DNA from: Aurelia coerulea
Taxonomy: Eukaryota > Cnidaria > Scyphozoa > Semaeostomeae > Ulmaridae
Assembly (NCBI GenBank): GCA_039566865.1
Contig: CM076959.1
Coordinates: forward strand, 3,703,501-3,767,500
Length of the DNA: 64,000 bases
Direction of reading: 5' to 3'
Under the pieces are notes generated by a model, which was given only the letters and a program-made list of their open reading frames with translations, was not told the DNA's origin and ran no database searches. Made by a program: the position numbers and the translations under genes. How positions within the stretch are numbered: the stretch's first letter is position 1; every line of letters starts with the position of its first letter. Below are positions 32,622 to 43,400 of the stretch, piece after piece.

Positions 32622-33656
32622 GTAAGTGTACTTGTCCCGTGTGGGGGGGGGGGGTACTTTGTATACTTTGCAATCGTACGTTGTATATTTTGCTGACGGG
32701 ATGTGCACTCCTTTCCGGAATCGTTTCCACCTCTTTTTTCTAACGCTGGGTATCAAAAAAGGCAACTTTCCTAAAGCCGGTTGTCAAAAGTGTTATTTCA
32801 TTGTTTTTCTACGAATCTTTACGTTTTGGGGTATGCTTTTCGCCGATTTTTTCTAAAGCCGGCTATCATCTCAAGGGACAATTTCTAAAGCCGGCTGAAC
32901 ACTTTTTCTCTTGGAGTGCACACCCTCGTACAATTGAAAGTCAAGTAGCCCTCCCCCCCAGGGGTACTTGTGAATGTACTAACTACCATACATGCCCACA
33001 GGGGTGAAACCCTTGTAAGTAAAGTGCTTTGAATTCATCCCAACTCCTATTATAGAAATCGCCAAAGTATCACCATTTTCTCTTTTCTTTCGCTGATGTC
33101 AATAGGCAAAACAAAAGCCTGCATGATTCAACATTTGCAGTTACCAGTGACGTTTTTTCTGAAAACAGGCAGTTATAATAAACTAGGCCATGTCAAACCA
33201 AGTACGTACCCATTGGGAGCCTTGCGAGCAGCGGAACTCCCTTTTCACATATTTTTTGATACCGATGTACATGAAAAAGGGTACAACCATCGGCTTCCCC
33301 TTTGAATTCCTGGGTAGGTTGATGTGTCAAATCAAGAAATCGTAGCCTATGGCTGTACCAAGAACGTCACCTTCACATGGGAAATTTTGCAAATATGTGC
33401 GAACATATCTATGGTGGTAAGAATAGCACATTTTACAAATTGTGTTGAAGCTACGGAACCATTGGCTAAGTATTTTCACCTGATATAAGTCATTACAAAA
33501 TGTCAGATAAAATCCAAAGCATTTCGAAATAGATGTGTTGCTTTTCCAGACGAAACATTGCAAATCTGATGTAATTTGACGTACATGGAGCAATTTTTGA
33601 ACGAAATACGGTAGTTACGCAAACAGAAACATGACAACGTTTCTCTCTACATTTAG
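32622..33656 (+). other. intron of the integrase-core gene
   Basis: GTAAGTG at 32622 and TCTACATTTAG ending at 33656 bound a 1035-bp intron; joining the exons keeps the frame through the conserved SLWHI(D/N)GHHK motif. The intron contains a G-run/C-run repeat at 32641-32960 with internal 'tctaaagccgg' units. No other gene is seen in it. Confidence 0.75.
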
Positions 33657-34234
33657 GCACATCAATGGCCACCACAAATTGATCAGATGGAGATTTGTAA
33701 TACATGGTTCAATAGATGGATATAGCCGATTAATAACATATTTGAAATGCTCCACAAACAACAAAGCGGCTACCGTTTTACAACTGTTTTTAGAAGCAGT
33801 TGAAATCCATGGATTGCCTTCTAGAGTGCGAGCTGATTTTGGTGTTGAAAACGTTGATGTTGCTCGTTTCATGCTAGAATGCCCAGAAAGAGGAATCAAC
33901 CGGGGGAGTTTCATCACCGGATCCTCGGTTCATAACCAGCGAATAGAGCGTTTATGGGGAGAAGTGGTACGATGCGTCGTTCATCATTTCAGAAATATCT
34001 TCTATTTCATGGAATCTCAAAACTTGTTGGACCCCTTGGATGATCTCCACTTGTTTGCCCTGCATCTTGTTTAATTACCACGCATAAATATGGCATTGAG
34101 CGAGTTTGAAAGTGATTGGACATTTCATCCTCTTTCAACCGAAAATAACAGATCTCCCCGTCAACTGTGGCATGAAGGTATGAGCAGGCGAATGCGAGTC
34201 GACCCAGAGTCTCCAGAGGCAGCTGGAATTCTAA
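33657..34234 (+). pseudogene. integrase-core transposase-like gene, exon 2 with nonsense codon
   Basis: The exon reads [71 protein letters not shown]. In a retroviral-type integrase core the three catalytic acids would be the D of HIDGHHK (here N), the D of RADFG and the E of RIERLW. The first is therefore substituted. A TAA at 34072-34074 interrupts LFALHLV-stop-LPRIN where the family has an aromatic codon. The frame continues to SPEAAGILN and is then cut by a piggyBac-like MITE fragment. Both changes argue for an inactive copy. Confidence 0.75.
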
Positions 34235-34343
34235 ATTGTTATATCTCTTGTAGTTTTGAAGAAAAAGAGGAGGGGCGAAAAACGCCCCCCCCCCCCCCCC
34301 CGGTCAAAACTATCAAATTTCAACCCGGTCCAAATAGGGTTAA
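34229..34343. mobile_element. piggyBac-like MITE end fragment
   Basis: A long C-run flanked by GCGAAAAACGCC, then CCGGTCCAAATAGGG and TTAA at 34340-34343. Only the terminal 110 bp or so is present, truncating exon 2 of the integrase-core gene. It is followed by short 'aacccgaaaccttg' repeats to 34400. Confidence 0.65.
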
Positions 34344-34582
34344 ACCCAAAACCTTAAACCCGAAACCTTGAACCCGAGACCTGAACCCGAAACCCTGAAA
34401 AAAGTTTGTCCACGGATTTGGCATCTGTAGCAATTTTACAGCACAATTCAAGTTGCTCATCGGTTATCTTTGGATAAATCTCTCTATTTTATGCTTTGAC
34501 ATGTGATATCAGCTCATATAATTATTCTTTCAGAAGCTGTAATTCCATTAGTTTGGTTTTCGTAAACTGAGTAAGAAATTAA

Positions 34583-35487
34583 ATCATTCCACCGTAATTT
34601 ATATAAGTTAAACCCACCTGAACCCATCTGAACCCAGCTGAATCCATCTGAACCCAGCTGAATCCATCTGAATCCATCTGAACCCAGCTGAATCCATCTG
34701 AACCCAGCAGAGACCAACCTGACGCAATAGAAATCCCAAGAGGTCCTGTGATTTGTATGAAGCACACAAGCAGGGAATTGGCATTTAACACTTGTTCATA
34801 ATGCTAATGACTCTGTTTGGAATTATAGCCCTTCCGATTAACAAACACGGAAACTCAAAGGACGTTTTAGTCAAATAAATGACGAAAACAATATTGTGTA
34901 CACGTGAAGGTGAAAAGTTAGGCCTGATGATTTAGTAGGAGAGTGATATCACTGCGAAAGAAGTCCATGACAATTTTTCGACAGTTTACCTACCTACCTT
35001 CATGAAACGCAACCAGGAAAGAAATTGCTTGAAATTTCCCGAATTTTTTTGAAGAAATCTACTCTCCAGATGTTTGGGTATTAAAGTTTGGATGCCGGCT
35101 AAAATATCTTCTGGATTGGCGGAGTTATGGCCACACACAAATCGATAAGCCACTTTGAACCCATAAAATGCCAAAATGAAAAACCGTCCGAGCCAATGAG
35201 ATCAGAACGATTGTTATTTAGCTGTTTTCATTAACACCATAAAGCGCTAAATATGCTTATCACCCGCTTCTTTTGATACATTGTTCTTGATATTTCCAAA
35301 CGGAGCCATCACACCTGGCAGGAGACCTCTTGGGAATTTCTATCGAGTCAGGTTGGTCTCTGCTGGGTTCAGATGGGTTTAGATGGATTCAGACGGATTC
35401 AGCTGGGTTCAGATGGATTCAGTTGGGTTCAGATGGGTTCAGCTGGGTTCAGGTGGGTTTAACTTATATAAATTACGATCATTCCAC
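34583..35487. mobile_element. foldback element with perfect 10-bp target duplication
   Basis: ATCATTCCAC occurs at 34583-34592 and 35478-35487, directly outside an 885-bp element whose ends are CGTAATTTATATAAGTTAAA and its complement. The arms (about 34593-34745 and 35325-35477) are made of tandem 'gaacccatct'/'gaatccagct'-type units in inverted orientation. The interior (34746-35324) has no recognised gene. Duplication length and foldback arms resemble Mutator-like foldbacks. A related solitary piece 'tataagttaaacccagctga' occurs at about 10830. Confidence 0.9.
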
Positions 35488-35528
35488 ATACAATCATCTA
35501 CAAAGTTGGCAACACCTTGGCCACTTAC

Positions 35529-35912
35529 CAACATTAATTATCTCACCAGCTGAATTGATGCACTGGCATGGTGTTAGTTTTTTAAGGTGCTTTTCATTGT
35601 AGAGGAGTCTATCATGAAGAGGTGCAGCTGAATGGATCACATCATCACAAACAAAACATAGATGTTTTCTCCCTTTACACTGTTTGCAAATAATTAATGC
35701 TTCTCTTTCATTACAGAAATGGCAAATAACTCCATTCTCAATAAACTGACAATTGATTGAGCTCTCTACCAATTCATGTCTAACATTTTCCCATTTTGTT
35801 AAAACTGCATCATTCCTTTCAAACCACGTTTGCCTTTGGCGAGCATTCTCATTTGAAGGGCCCTTAATTTCATTGATGAGTAAGTCACAACTTTCAAGAA
35901 TCGCAGCAATAT
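35529..35912 (-). CDS. zinc-binding exon of a KDZ-transposase-like gene
   Basis: This minus-strand exon is bounded by an acceptor (TTTTATCCATAG) and a donor (GTTG before GTAAGTGG) and is open throughout. It encodes EIKGPSNENARQRQTWFERN, then VICHFCNEREALIICKQCKG, HLCFVCDDVIHSAAPLHDR and an IPP-like tail. The C-x2-C, C-x2-C, C-x2-C-D, H, H order is a B-box-like zinc site, seen near the N-terminus of Kyakuja-Dileera-Zisupton (KDZ) transposases and related proteins. Further exons were not found in the window; the downstream intron holds the foldback at 34583-35487. The family assignment is tentative, but the exon itself looks sound. Confidence 0.55.
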
Positions 35913-37059
35913 CTATGGATAAAATGAAGTCATTTCAATCTGACAAGATGAATATCCATGCATTGATCTATACTGAAATGAAGCAATTGGTATGCAATGA
36001 AATACGGCCTTAGCGCACATCTGCCTAAGAACTCGTGCTTAACAAAATTTACAGTGTTTCATGTGGCTGAAGAATTCTTATCATGATGTAAAGAATCCTC
36101 GTTGCGTTAAAGGGAATCAACACAGTTAAAACCTGGCCTGAGCCAATATAAAAATATAACCTACCGGGTTACCCAGAAAAAAGTGACCTAACACAATCTG
36201 TTATAGAACAAAAATTAAGTGGCCAATTGAAATATTTCAAACGTTGTTCTGTCGCTAAAAGACCAGCCTACATTATGAGTATTTTTCGCAAATTTGTTGG
36301 GCACGGTAAAGTTCCCAAATTAAGGATTTTGAGGAAAAAGGCAGGCTTATAATGCTCAAAAAGTCGTCAAAAACAGGGGATCAATTTAAAGCCATTTCAG
36401 ATCTTCAAAACAACGAGAAGCATGTTTCATTTTGCATGTATTTTCATATATTGTAATGAAGTAAGATTAAGTAATTGTAAAATAGTAGGATATGATTTGG
36501 GTTTAAAGAACTTTAAGGAAGGATGAGGATATTTCCGCTGTGTTGTGGTATGGTGATTCCCACAAAATGCTTATGGAGGAACCTATCACTAGATACAACA
36601 AAAATTTGAGAAGGCTGAGAAACTGCAGAAACCTTTGGTACACATGACCCCGACCATGACCTGGTATTTTTAAAAATTTTAATTAAAAAAAGCAGCTAAA
36701 CGCTAAAAGATAGTCTGGCTGTGTGGGGGTAATTCATTGGTTTCCTGAAAACTCTCTTAGATGGTTGTTCTACTTGACTGATCCAATGCCGGAAATATCT
36801 TAAATAATTAAATAAGCCCCTTGAGGGCGTTTACTCTTTATTATTTCACCTAATTTAAAAATATATGGCTGTATATGTATCACATGCGTTATTTACAGGA
36901 ATGCATTTCCAGGCCTGAATGGTGGTGGTCAAAGGCGACAGCACAGTTTTAATTCACCCAAAAAGCGGCCCAAGAAAAATCCCAATTACATTATGATTAC
37001 ACCAAAAGAAACATAGACACATGATTTTTGCGTACTTAGTGAACCCAGCATGTCCTTGT
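35913..37059. other. no gene; mariner-type end and dispersed repeats
   Basis: At 36164, after TA, CCGGGTTACCCAGAAAAAAG looks like a solitary mariner-type terminus. At 36445-36505 lies copy 3 of the dispersed repeat seen at 200 and 8390. At 36600-36650 'gagaaggctgagaaactgca' is the inverse of sequence at 40660-40710. The rest is AT-rich without frames of interest. Confidence 0.4.
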
Positions 37060-37372
37060 CACCTACCCTGAATCAGCTATGCTCGCTGGGGGAAGCTGGA
37101 CTTGGGAGAAGAAAAGTTGTCTTCCAAGATAAGAATGCGAATCACAAAAAAACTTTGTGAAGTGCTTGAAGAATATTTCCCAAAATCAAAGACACAGCAT
37201 GGAGCTTTTGAGAGCTGAGAAGGGAGGTACGTTACAAAAACTGTTTGTTGTGCCATTATCTGTTGAGGGCTATACCGTTCGACAATTGAAAGAAGTTGTC
37301 AGTAGCAACACTGTTATTTACGTAAGGCCAATGCAGAGCTCATTAATGATGGAATAAGTACCTGTTCATACT
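37060..37372 (+). pseudogene. fragment of a multi-copy HECT/G2E3-like associated protein
   Basis: Frames here read LGRRKVVFQDKNANHKKTL, LCEVLEEYFPKSKTQHGAFE and, after a shift, LLRAEKGGTLQKLFVVPLSV, EGYTVRQLKEVV, VIYVRPMQ. The 'FPK...GxFELLR...GYTV..LK...YVRPMQ' pattern is the N-terminal region of a multi-copy invertebrate and fish family, often annotated near HECT-domain (G2E3-like) proteins. The frame is broken at least once and no HECT domain is visible. The family label rests on memory of the pattern only. Confidence 0.35.
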
Positions 37373-37419
37373 GACGAGGGCATAACCACTCAATGCCAAA
37401 GATGCTGTGATAAGTGCCC

Positions 37420-37560
37420 AGGGGGGGAGGGACTTGGTAGTTCAAGGTGACGTACCTGTTGCAAAATTTAGGGTCCTGAATTTTGCAATTTACTACCCTT
37501 TAGGGTAGAAAATTTTCAAATTTACTATCGCTTAGGGTTGTGAAAATCGATATGATTAGC
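37420..37560. repeat. G-run repeat, short copy
   Basis: 'cccagggggggagggacttgg' followed by units around 'aaatttagggt' and 'tttagggtaga'. Same plan as 29332-29700. No gene. Confidence 0.4.
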
Positions 37561-38202
37561 TCGCGGAGTTTTAACAAAGTTTGATGAATTGAATTTTTGT
37601 TAGTAAGACTCTGTAACAACAGAAATCAACCAGTTATCCAGTTATTCACTATCTTCAGCAGCACCTCAGGTTATTGCAATTAATTGTTATCAATGATCTA
37701 CGATCTACGGGGGTAGTTTCATTGATGAGTGTATTTATACTGTGTTATTCCAAAGTAAATCTACGTAAATGAAGTCTTTTTTGCTCATATCTGCTATACA
37801 ATAGCGGCCAGGTCGAAAACTCGGACTTCTCGGACATCTCGGACATCTCGGACCAGATTGTCCGAGTTTTCTAAGTCCGAGTTTTCGAATTAGCCCTAGT
37901 TCAAACTCGAAAACACGGACTTCTCGGACGAAATGGTCCGACTTTTCCCTTCTCCAACTTATCGAATTTCTCCTATGCTCTAGAAGAGAACTCGGACATG
38001 TCGGAACTCGAAAACACGGACTTCTCGGACGAAATAGTCCGATTTTTTCCCAATTTATTGAATTTCATTTTCTACATTATCTACAGGAAAAACAATAGAT
38101 ACAAACAAGGGACCAATTGCCTCGCTAGCTGGTATGTAAAAGAAGGCCCTGATTTTGAATCCAGTGGCAATCGGGCAATGTAGAGTCTGCCCCGTTATTT
38201 AC

Positions 38203-38440
38203 ACGTAATTTCTTTATAAGAAACTGCTTATAAGAAACTGCCCCGTTATTTACACGTAAGAAACTGCTTATAAGAAACTCAACATTCAGATCGTCAACAA
38301 ATTAAGAAAGCATTTTTGCTTCATTTTGACTTGTTTCCTGCATCATATTACTCGGAAGAAATTTGAGTAATATCTAAACATTGCAACGGCTTGAAAAATC
38401 ATGTCTTTAACTGTTCAAGGAGGAAATCTGAAAACGTTGA
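38203..38440 (+). repeat. 'TTATAAGAAAC' family repeat
   Basis: CCCCGTTATTTACACGTAA with TTATAAGAAACTGC occurs twice (38192-38228 and 38240-38278), followed by 'ttgacttgtttcctgcatca' and 'atctaaacattgcaa'. It is nested in the foldback at 37806-40146. Confidence 0.6.
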
Positions 38441-38496
38441 GAAACTTGGCCCCAATTCTTAATTTCTTACGAGAATATTCGTGTATTGCATCTTGC

Positions 38497-38770
38497 ATCG
38501 GGGGGGGGGGGGGGGGGCGTTACTTGACCAGGATTTGGTCGAGGACGTGCCATCGAAGCTTCAAAAACATGCCCGTTCCTTATACCAATTTTCCGAAAAA
38601 GTACACCTGACCTTATACCAATTTTCTGAAAACGTATATCCGATCTTGTGCTTATACCAAAATCGCGAGAATCGATACCGTTCCTTGTACGAAAATTGCG
38701 AAAATCAATACCGTTCCTTAGATCAAAATCGCGGAAATCGATACCCTTCCCGATGTCACGTCCCGTTATC
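38497..38770. repeat. G-run repeat with 'CGATACCGTTCCTT' units
   Basis: It opens with 18 G, then 'cgttacttgacca', then about six degenerate 26-30-bp units containing 'aaaatcgcg', 'aatcgata' and 'ccgttcctt'. It follows the plan of the other G-run repeats with different internal units. Open frames on both strands here are products of the repeat. Confidence 0.6.
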
Positions 38771-40146
38771 CAAAATATGTGCATTCCCACCCGGGCTCTT
38801 TGCTCCGTTTTCATATTTTGTTCGCTACAATAAAGCGAAAACAGCTTCAAGATATAGAGTCTACGGTAACATAGATTCATGCTAAGGTCCGGTGCCGGTA
38901 GGCAGTTTCTTAAATTTTTGGGCCATTTTGCTGGCAAAAGTTTCTTATATGTTTCTTATACTTTTAATGCCGTAAGTGTAGAGTTCATTCTGTGTTGTTT
39001 AAAGGGTTCCCGAAATAATTGGTAATGGTAAGATCTCAAAACAAGTAAATAACACAATTCGGAATCAAAATAATTTCCAAACAGTTGCTATAACTGTACA
39101 CTGTCAAACATTTTTGAGTGCGAAAGGAAAATCAAAATTGTAAATTACAAAAGTTTCCTAGCTTTTTCAATTAGGTAGGGTCGTTCCTTGACTTTCGAAA
39201 AATTGAGCCTACCGTTTCTGATAAGCGGTTTCTCATATAAAAAAATTAATGTACCAGCGTCGTCTATCGTCGGATCCGAAGATGCTTTTGGTGACAAACG
39301 AATGAATAGATTCGAAGGGAGAAATACCGCAATACGACGAAAAAACAACAGCAATTGAGTGTGAATTTATAGAATATATGTATTATCAATATTTCACCTT
39401 GCCATGCAATATTACCAATATTTCACCCTGTTATGAAACTACAGTACCCTAATGTGAATTAAAAAAGACAAGGTATTTTTGAAATTTGCAGCTTTAATTT
39501 TCCCAGGTCACTCATAGATTTGGGAGCCCTTCTAACAAAACAAAAATTAACTCTACGCTTGCGGAATTAGAAATAAAAGAAACTCATCCAGAAACTGTTG
39601 GAAGCAATACATAGTACCCCAAAATTAAAGAATTAAAGAAACTCATTCAGAAACTGTTTGAGGCAATAGTGTCCCAAAATTTTAGAAACTAACTATCAGC
39701 CCCCCGGGGGGTATTTGACGTTGTATTCGAACTTGGATTCGTACCGGGTTGTGCCCACGAATAAACGTTTTCTTATCTGCTCTAGAACATAACAATTTCT
39801 AAAAAGATTCCCTTTTGATCTACATAATCAAATCCAACAAAATATTCCCTTTTCACATGTTTGTGACAGCCTGCTCTTGCAAAATTTTCTGCTTTTGATA
39901 CCCAGAAAGTCGGAACATTTCGTCCGAGAAGTCCGTGTTTTCGAGTTCCGACATGTCCGAGTTTTCTTCTAGAGCATAGGAGAAATTCGATAAGTTGGAG
40001 AAAGGAAAAGTCGGACCATTTCGTCCGAGAAGTCTGTGTTTTCGAGTTTGAACTAGGGCTAATTCGAAAACTCGGACTTAGAAAACTCGGACGATCTGGT
40101 CCGAGATGTCCGAGATGTCCGAGAAGTCCGAGTTTTCGACCTGGCC

Positions 40147-40774
40147 TGTGAGTGTCATCATTTTCAAGAAGGAAAACCAAGGGAGATTTGCTCATTTTTT
40201 CATTCGTTTTTGCCGGCTTGTGTAAAACGCAGGTCATGCAGGTTAAGAAAACGCGGGTTAAATCGTGCGGGTCAAAACTAGAGGCCATGGGCATACTGGC
40301 TTTCGGCTTACAGCCTACCGATATTGTAAGTAAGATAGTCCAAAGGTTACCTGGTTACATTGTGATAAGAAACCTTCAAAGTCTTAGCGATCACTTGAGT
40401 GGGGCAATTTTGAATGCAAATTATCATTTGTGAACATAATGAGATTTGTTGCTAGGGGAAACCTCTCCAAGATAATAAAATCTTTGAGTGCTGCACTTAG
40501 TCCAAATGAGGATCTCATCAAAAATATTTCAAAACGCTGTATGTAAGAACTAAATTTGTCAAGATCATTGTTAGTTTTCTGAGAAATTTTAGGCATTGGA
40601 TCAGTCAGCTTTCGTCTGCTTGTAGCTGCTTTTAGCAAAATGTTAAAAATAGCAGGTCATGGGTACCAATGGTTTCTGCAGTTTCTCAGCCTTCTCAAAT
40701 TTTTGGAAGTTCCTTAAAATTTTATTTCCAAAGTGAAGGCCCCCCCCCCCCCCCTCTGTGCGGATATGCTGATA
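40147..40774. other. no confident gene
   Basis: Minus-strand frame 40384-40638 contains TSRRKLTDPMPKISQKTNND, FSSYIQRFEIF and continues toward 40700, where 'tgcagtttctcagccttctc' is the inverse of sequence at 36605. This may be gag-like retroelement sequence, but I cannot place it. A C16 run lies near 40740. Confidence 0.25.
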
Positions 40775-41035
40775 ATGATGATAATAATAAACAATTTTTT
40801 TTTAAGTTAGCAAAGACAATAGTGTTAAGCTAATTTAGGCCAACAATACAGAATATATACAAAAGTCTAATTACAAGGAACCTAGATTTGATAAAAAAAA
40901 TTTACAGAATTGAAAGCTGCAGTCAAAAGTTTTGATGGACTTAATATTTCTTTTAGAAATCTCCAATGATTGGGACTTGATTTGATTTCTCTTGGCAGAG
41001 TCTACCATAGTTTTTGAACAACAAACCTGATAGTA
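40775..41035 (-). mobile_element. LINE 3' fragment
   Basis: The minus strand reads LPREIKSSPNHWRFLKEIL, matching the terminal 'LW..LP.EI..S.....FK..LK' region of LINE ORF2, followed by a UTR and an (ATTATT)-type tail at 40775-40795. Stops are present and only the last 60 codons or so remain. Confidence 0.5.
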
Positions 41036-41185
41036 TTAATGCCATATTGATTCATCCTAGCTCAGGCAAAACAAGATTATTATTGCCACAAAGCAGAATA
41101 TTTGTGGAAATGCATTTTTACCATATCTTTGAACGATTCTCACAATTCAATTTGCCTGCCCCCAAAACGGAAGTCTTCAAATTAA

Positions 41186-42271
41186 ATGATCGATTGTGTC
41201 AGAAAATTTTTAAGCACAACTACTCTCCCAGTCAATATCATGTGTTTCTCGGAAATCTGCCCTCTCCTTGTTTTTGAAAGAAGATGGAAGATTCGAGGAC
41301 GATCTTTTGATACAGCCAGAATACCTTATAAAATAAAATCTGCAATATACTGTTATAAAATATACTGTTATCAGAGTTTAAAAATTTTGCTACAAAGACT
41401 AATAGAAAGGAAAGAAATATACACTGCTTTGAAAAGAAACATTGAGAGAAACAAGACATGCTATTATGATGTTTATGATGGTACAACCTGGCACAACTTC
41501 ACAGACTCACTAGGTGAAGTCTACTTCAGTGCTAAAAGAAACCTAGCTGGTATGTTCAATATTGACTGGTTTCAGCCATTTGAGGGCAGTGATCATTCTA
41601 TTGGAGCATTGTACATGGTTTTAGTGAATCTTCCACGAGAAATAAGATTTAAAAGAGAAAATGTTATACTGATTGGAATAATACCAGGCCCCAAAGAGCC
41701 AGCATTGAACGTTAACTCCTTCTTCAAGCCACTTGTAAACAAACTGCTAGCTTTCTGGAAAGGAGTTAGTTTGTTTGAGAAGAATCAATTGCAGTTTTAT
41801 AGATTTGTTTTGCTGTGTATTTCTTCTGATTTGCCAGCAACAAGAACATGCTGTGGTTTTCTATCATACAATGCTAAAAAGGGTATCTAATTTTATTCCT
41901 TTCTTCATTAGTTTGCTTTCTTTTTTGTTACTTATGACAAGTTCCAGAACAAGTTGACTATTGACTGTTCACAATCGCTACTGACATTTCTGTTATTCCA
42001 AAGCTTTCTCAAAATTGCATTTGCTATTGTTTGAGGATCTCTTACGTTTCTTTCAAATACAGAAAATAGCCACTTGTTGAAAAGTTTGGAATATCATTCA
42101 ATACTTTCTCTTTCTGATACTGCAGGTTGCAGCAAATGTATGAAGTCTTTTCCTAGAGAAGCGTTTGGAGATAAACCAGATTATTCAGGGATTAACATAC
42201 ATGAATGGATACCAAGAAATGGCCACCAACATAAGACGTTAGCAGCCAAAACCGTTAAAGTGCCACTGAAA
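41186..42271 (+). pseudogene. EnSpm/CACTA tnp2-type transposase, 5' part with intron
   Basis: The frame contains AIYCYKIYCYQSLKILLQRL, then YYDVYDGTTWHNFTDSLG, FNIDWFQPFEGSDHSIGALY, LPREIRFKRENVILIGIIPG and DLPATRTCCGFLSYNAKKG. A GT-AG intron follows at 41883-42125 (GTATCTAATT to ACTGCAG). Splicing continues the frame into CSKCMKSFPREAFGD, SGINIHEWIPRNGHQHKT. These are hallmark tnp2 (Transposase_21) segments, with WFQPF and the zinc-like CSKC. The frame ends at a stop at 42271, where the family would continue. The remaining C-terminal part lies 4.4 kb downstream. Confidence 0.8.
41883..42125 (+). other. intron in the tnp2-type transposase
   Basis: The donor AAAAAGG|GTATCT and acceptor GATACTGCAG|GTTGC bound 243 bp. 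Joining gives ...AKKG-CSKC..., the expected conserved junction; without splicing the frame stops at once. Confidence 0.8.
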
Positions 42272-43089
42272 TGAAAAATAAAAATATTTCGAAATCTTTC
42301 TTTTTATGGCGATTGAGTAATTTGATATTGCTGTGTAGCATTGTGGTGTTTATTTGCTAATTATAAGTCGCTAATTGCCTTTTATAGCACCTTGAATATG
42401 CGATAATCGTGCCTTTTTGTTCGACATTCACGACGCGGCCAGACAGGAATTTGAGGAATTTGTGACGTATTCAAGTGGGCAGGATGACAAGGAACTAACA
42501 GCACGCTATATGATTTCAGTGGGATTGCTCATGTTTTGAAGATGACACCCCAAATGACACCAGTTGCATGAACAGTAGTTCACTCCGAATGTGGTATCCC
42601 CAAAGACGAGAAACTAAGATCGAAATGGACTCAGTGAGCGCGAAGGCACGGCACCGCGAGCTGGTTTCACTCCTTCAAAATCTTCTGGTTTGTGTTCTAT
42701 CCCTTTTAAACCGACCGTTTTCGTTGAGGGACAAATCGCTCATTCGAAAAAGCGTACGAGATTTTTTTAGAACAAGAAGACTTTTAAAGATTTTTGATGG
42801 ATTTTTCTTGAAAACAAAAGGATTTTTGCGAACAGTTTAGAGTACACGAGATTTTTTAGGAGTGAATTGCCCCTCGGATTTTGTTTTGGAGAATCAATAT
42901 TAACATTGCAACAAATGCAGGAGCTACGAAAATGCTGAGGTTGGAAACTGGTGCTTCCCACAGTTGATGCTGCTGGTACGACGCTCCAAGAAGCTCCCAA
43001 TCTAAACGCGATCAATGGTATACGAATAAGGTACGTCTCGGTACCTCACTTCCTTGAAATAATTTTCAATCTAATTCTCGATTATTTTT

Positions 43090-43400
43090 TCAAATGAATA
43101 GAGCCCATCAATGTTTTCTTAGCTTTACCAAATCTTACAAGCTTCTTAGAGGCTCCATAACAATCTTCATGTTCACTACCTATGCGCTCGTAAACATTTC
43201 AAAACAAGGTTTTAAAAAACCTTACGAGTATTATGATACGTACAAAACAAGTGAAAGTAAAGTAAAAATATGGTCAAGTATTTCCTTTGACAAAATAAAA
43301 GTTTCTTAACTTAAATATTCCCAGTACTGGAGTTTCTTAATTTTTTGGCGATCTGAGAGTTGAGATTCTTATGGGCAGTTTCTTACAAGAAAAAATGGTT
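43090..43400 (-). repeat. 'TTATAAGAAAC' family repeat, long copy
   Basis: Inverted relative to 12725-13120, it contains 'acgagtattatgatac', 'acaagtgaaagtaaagta', 'cccagtactggagtttctta' and 'ggcgatctgagagtt', ending near 'gggcagtttctta'. It gives the best view of the order of segments in the family. Confidence 0.6.

Larger units (their letters stand above)
37806..40146. mobile_element. 2.3-kb foldback with 'CTCGGACTTCTCGGAC' arms
   Basis: Arms of about 245 bp (37806-38055 and 39903-40146) are highly complementary. The tips read GGCCAGGTCGAAAACTCGGA and its complement, and short units such as CTCGGACATCTCGGACATCT repeat within the arms. The interior contains 'TTATAAGAAAC' motifs (38203-38440, 38901-38965), a G-run repeat (38497-38770) and small unassigned frames. 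Flanks show no obvious target duplication, unlike the foldbacks at 27.2, 34.6 and 62.8 kb. Confidence 0.85.

Noticed and set aside
34514..35602. GSDGFRWIQ-repeat frames on both strands
   Set aside because: They are translations of the inverted tandem units in the foldback arms.
38481..38937. 134- and 156-codon frames on opposite strands
   Set aside because: Both lie on the G-run repeat with degenerate tandem units; the sequence patterns reflect the repeat.
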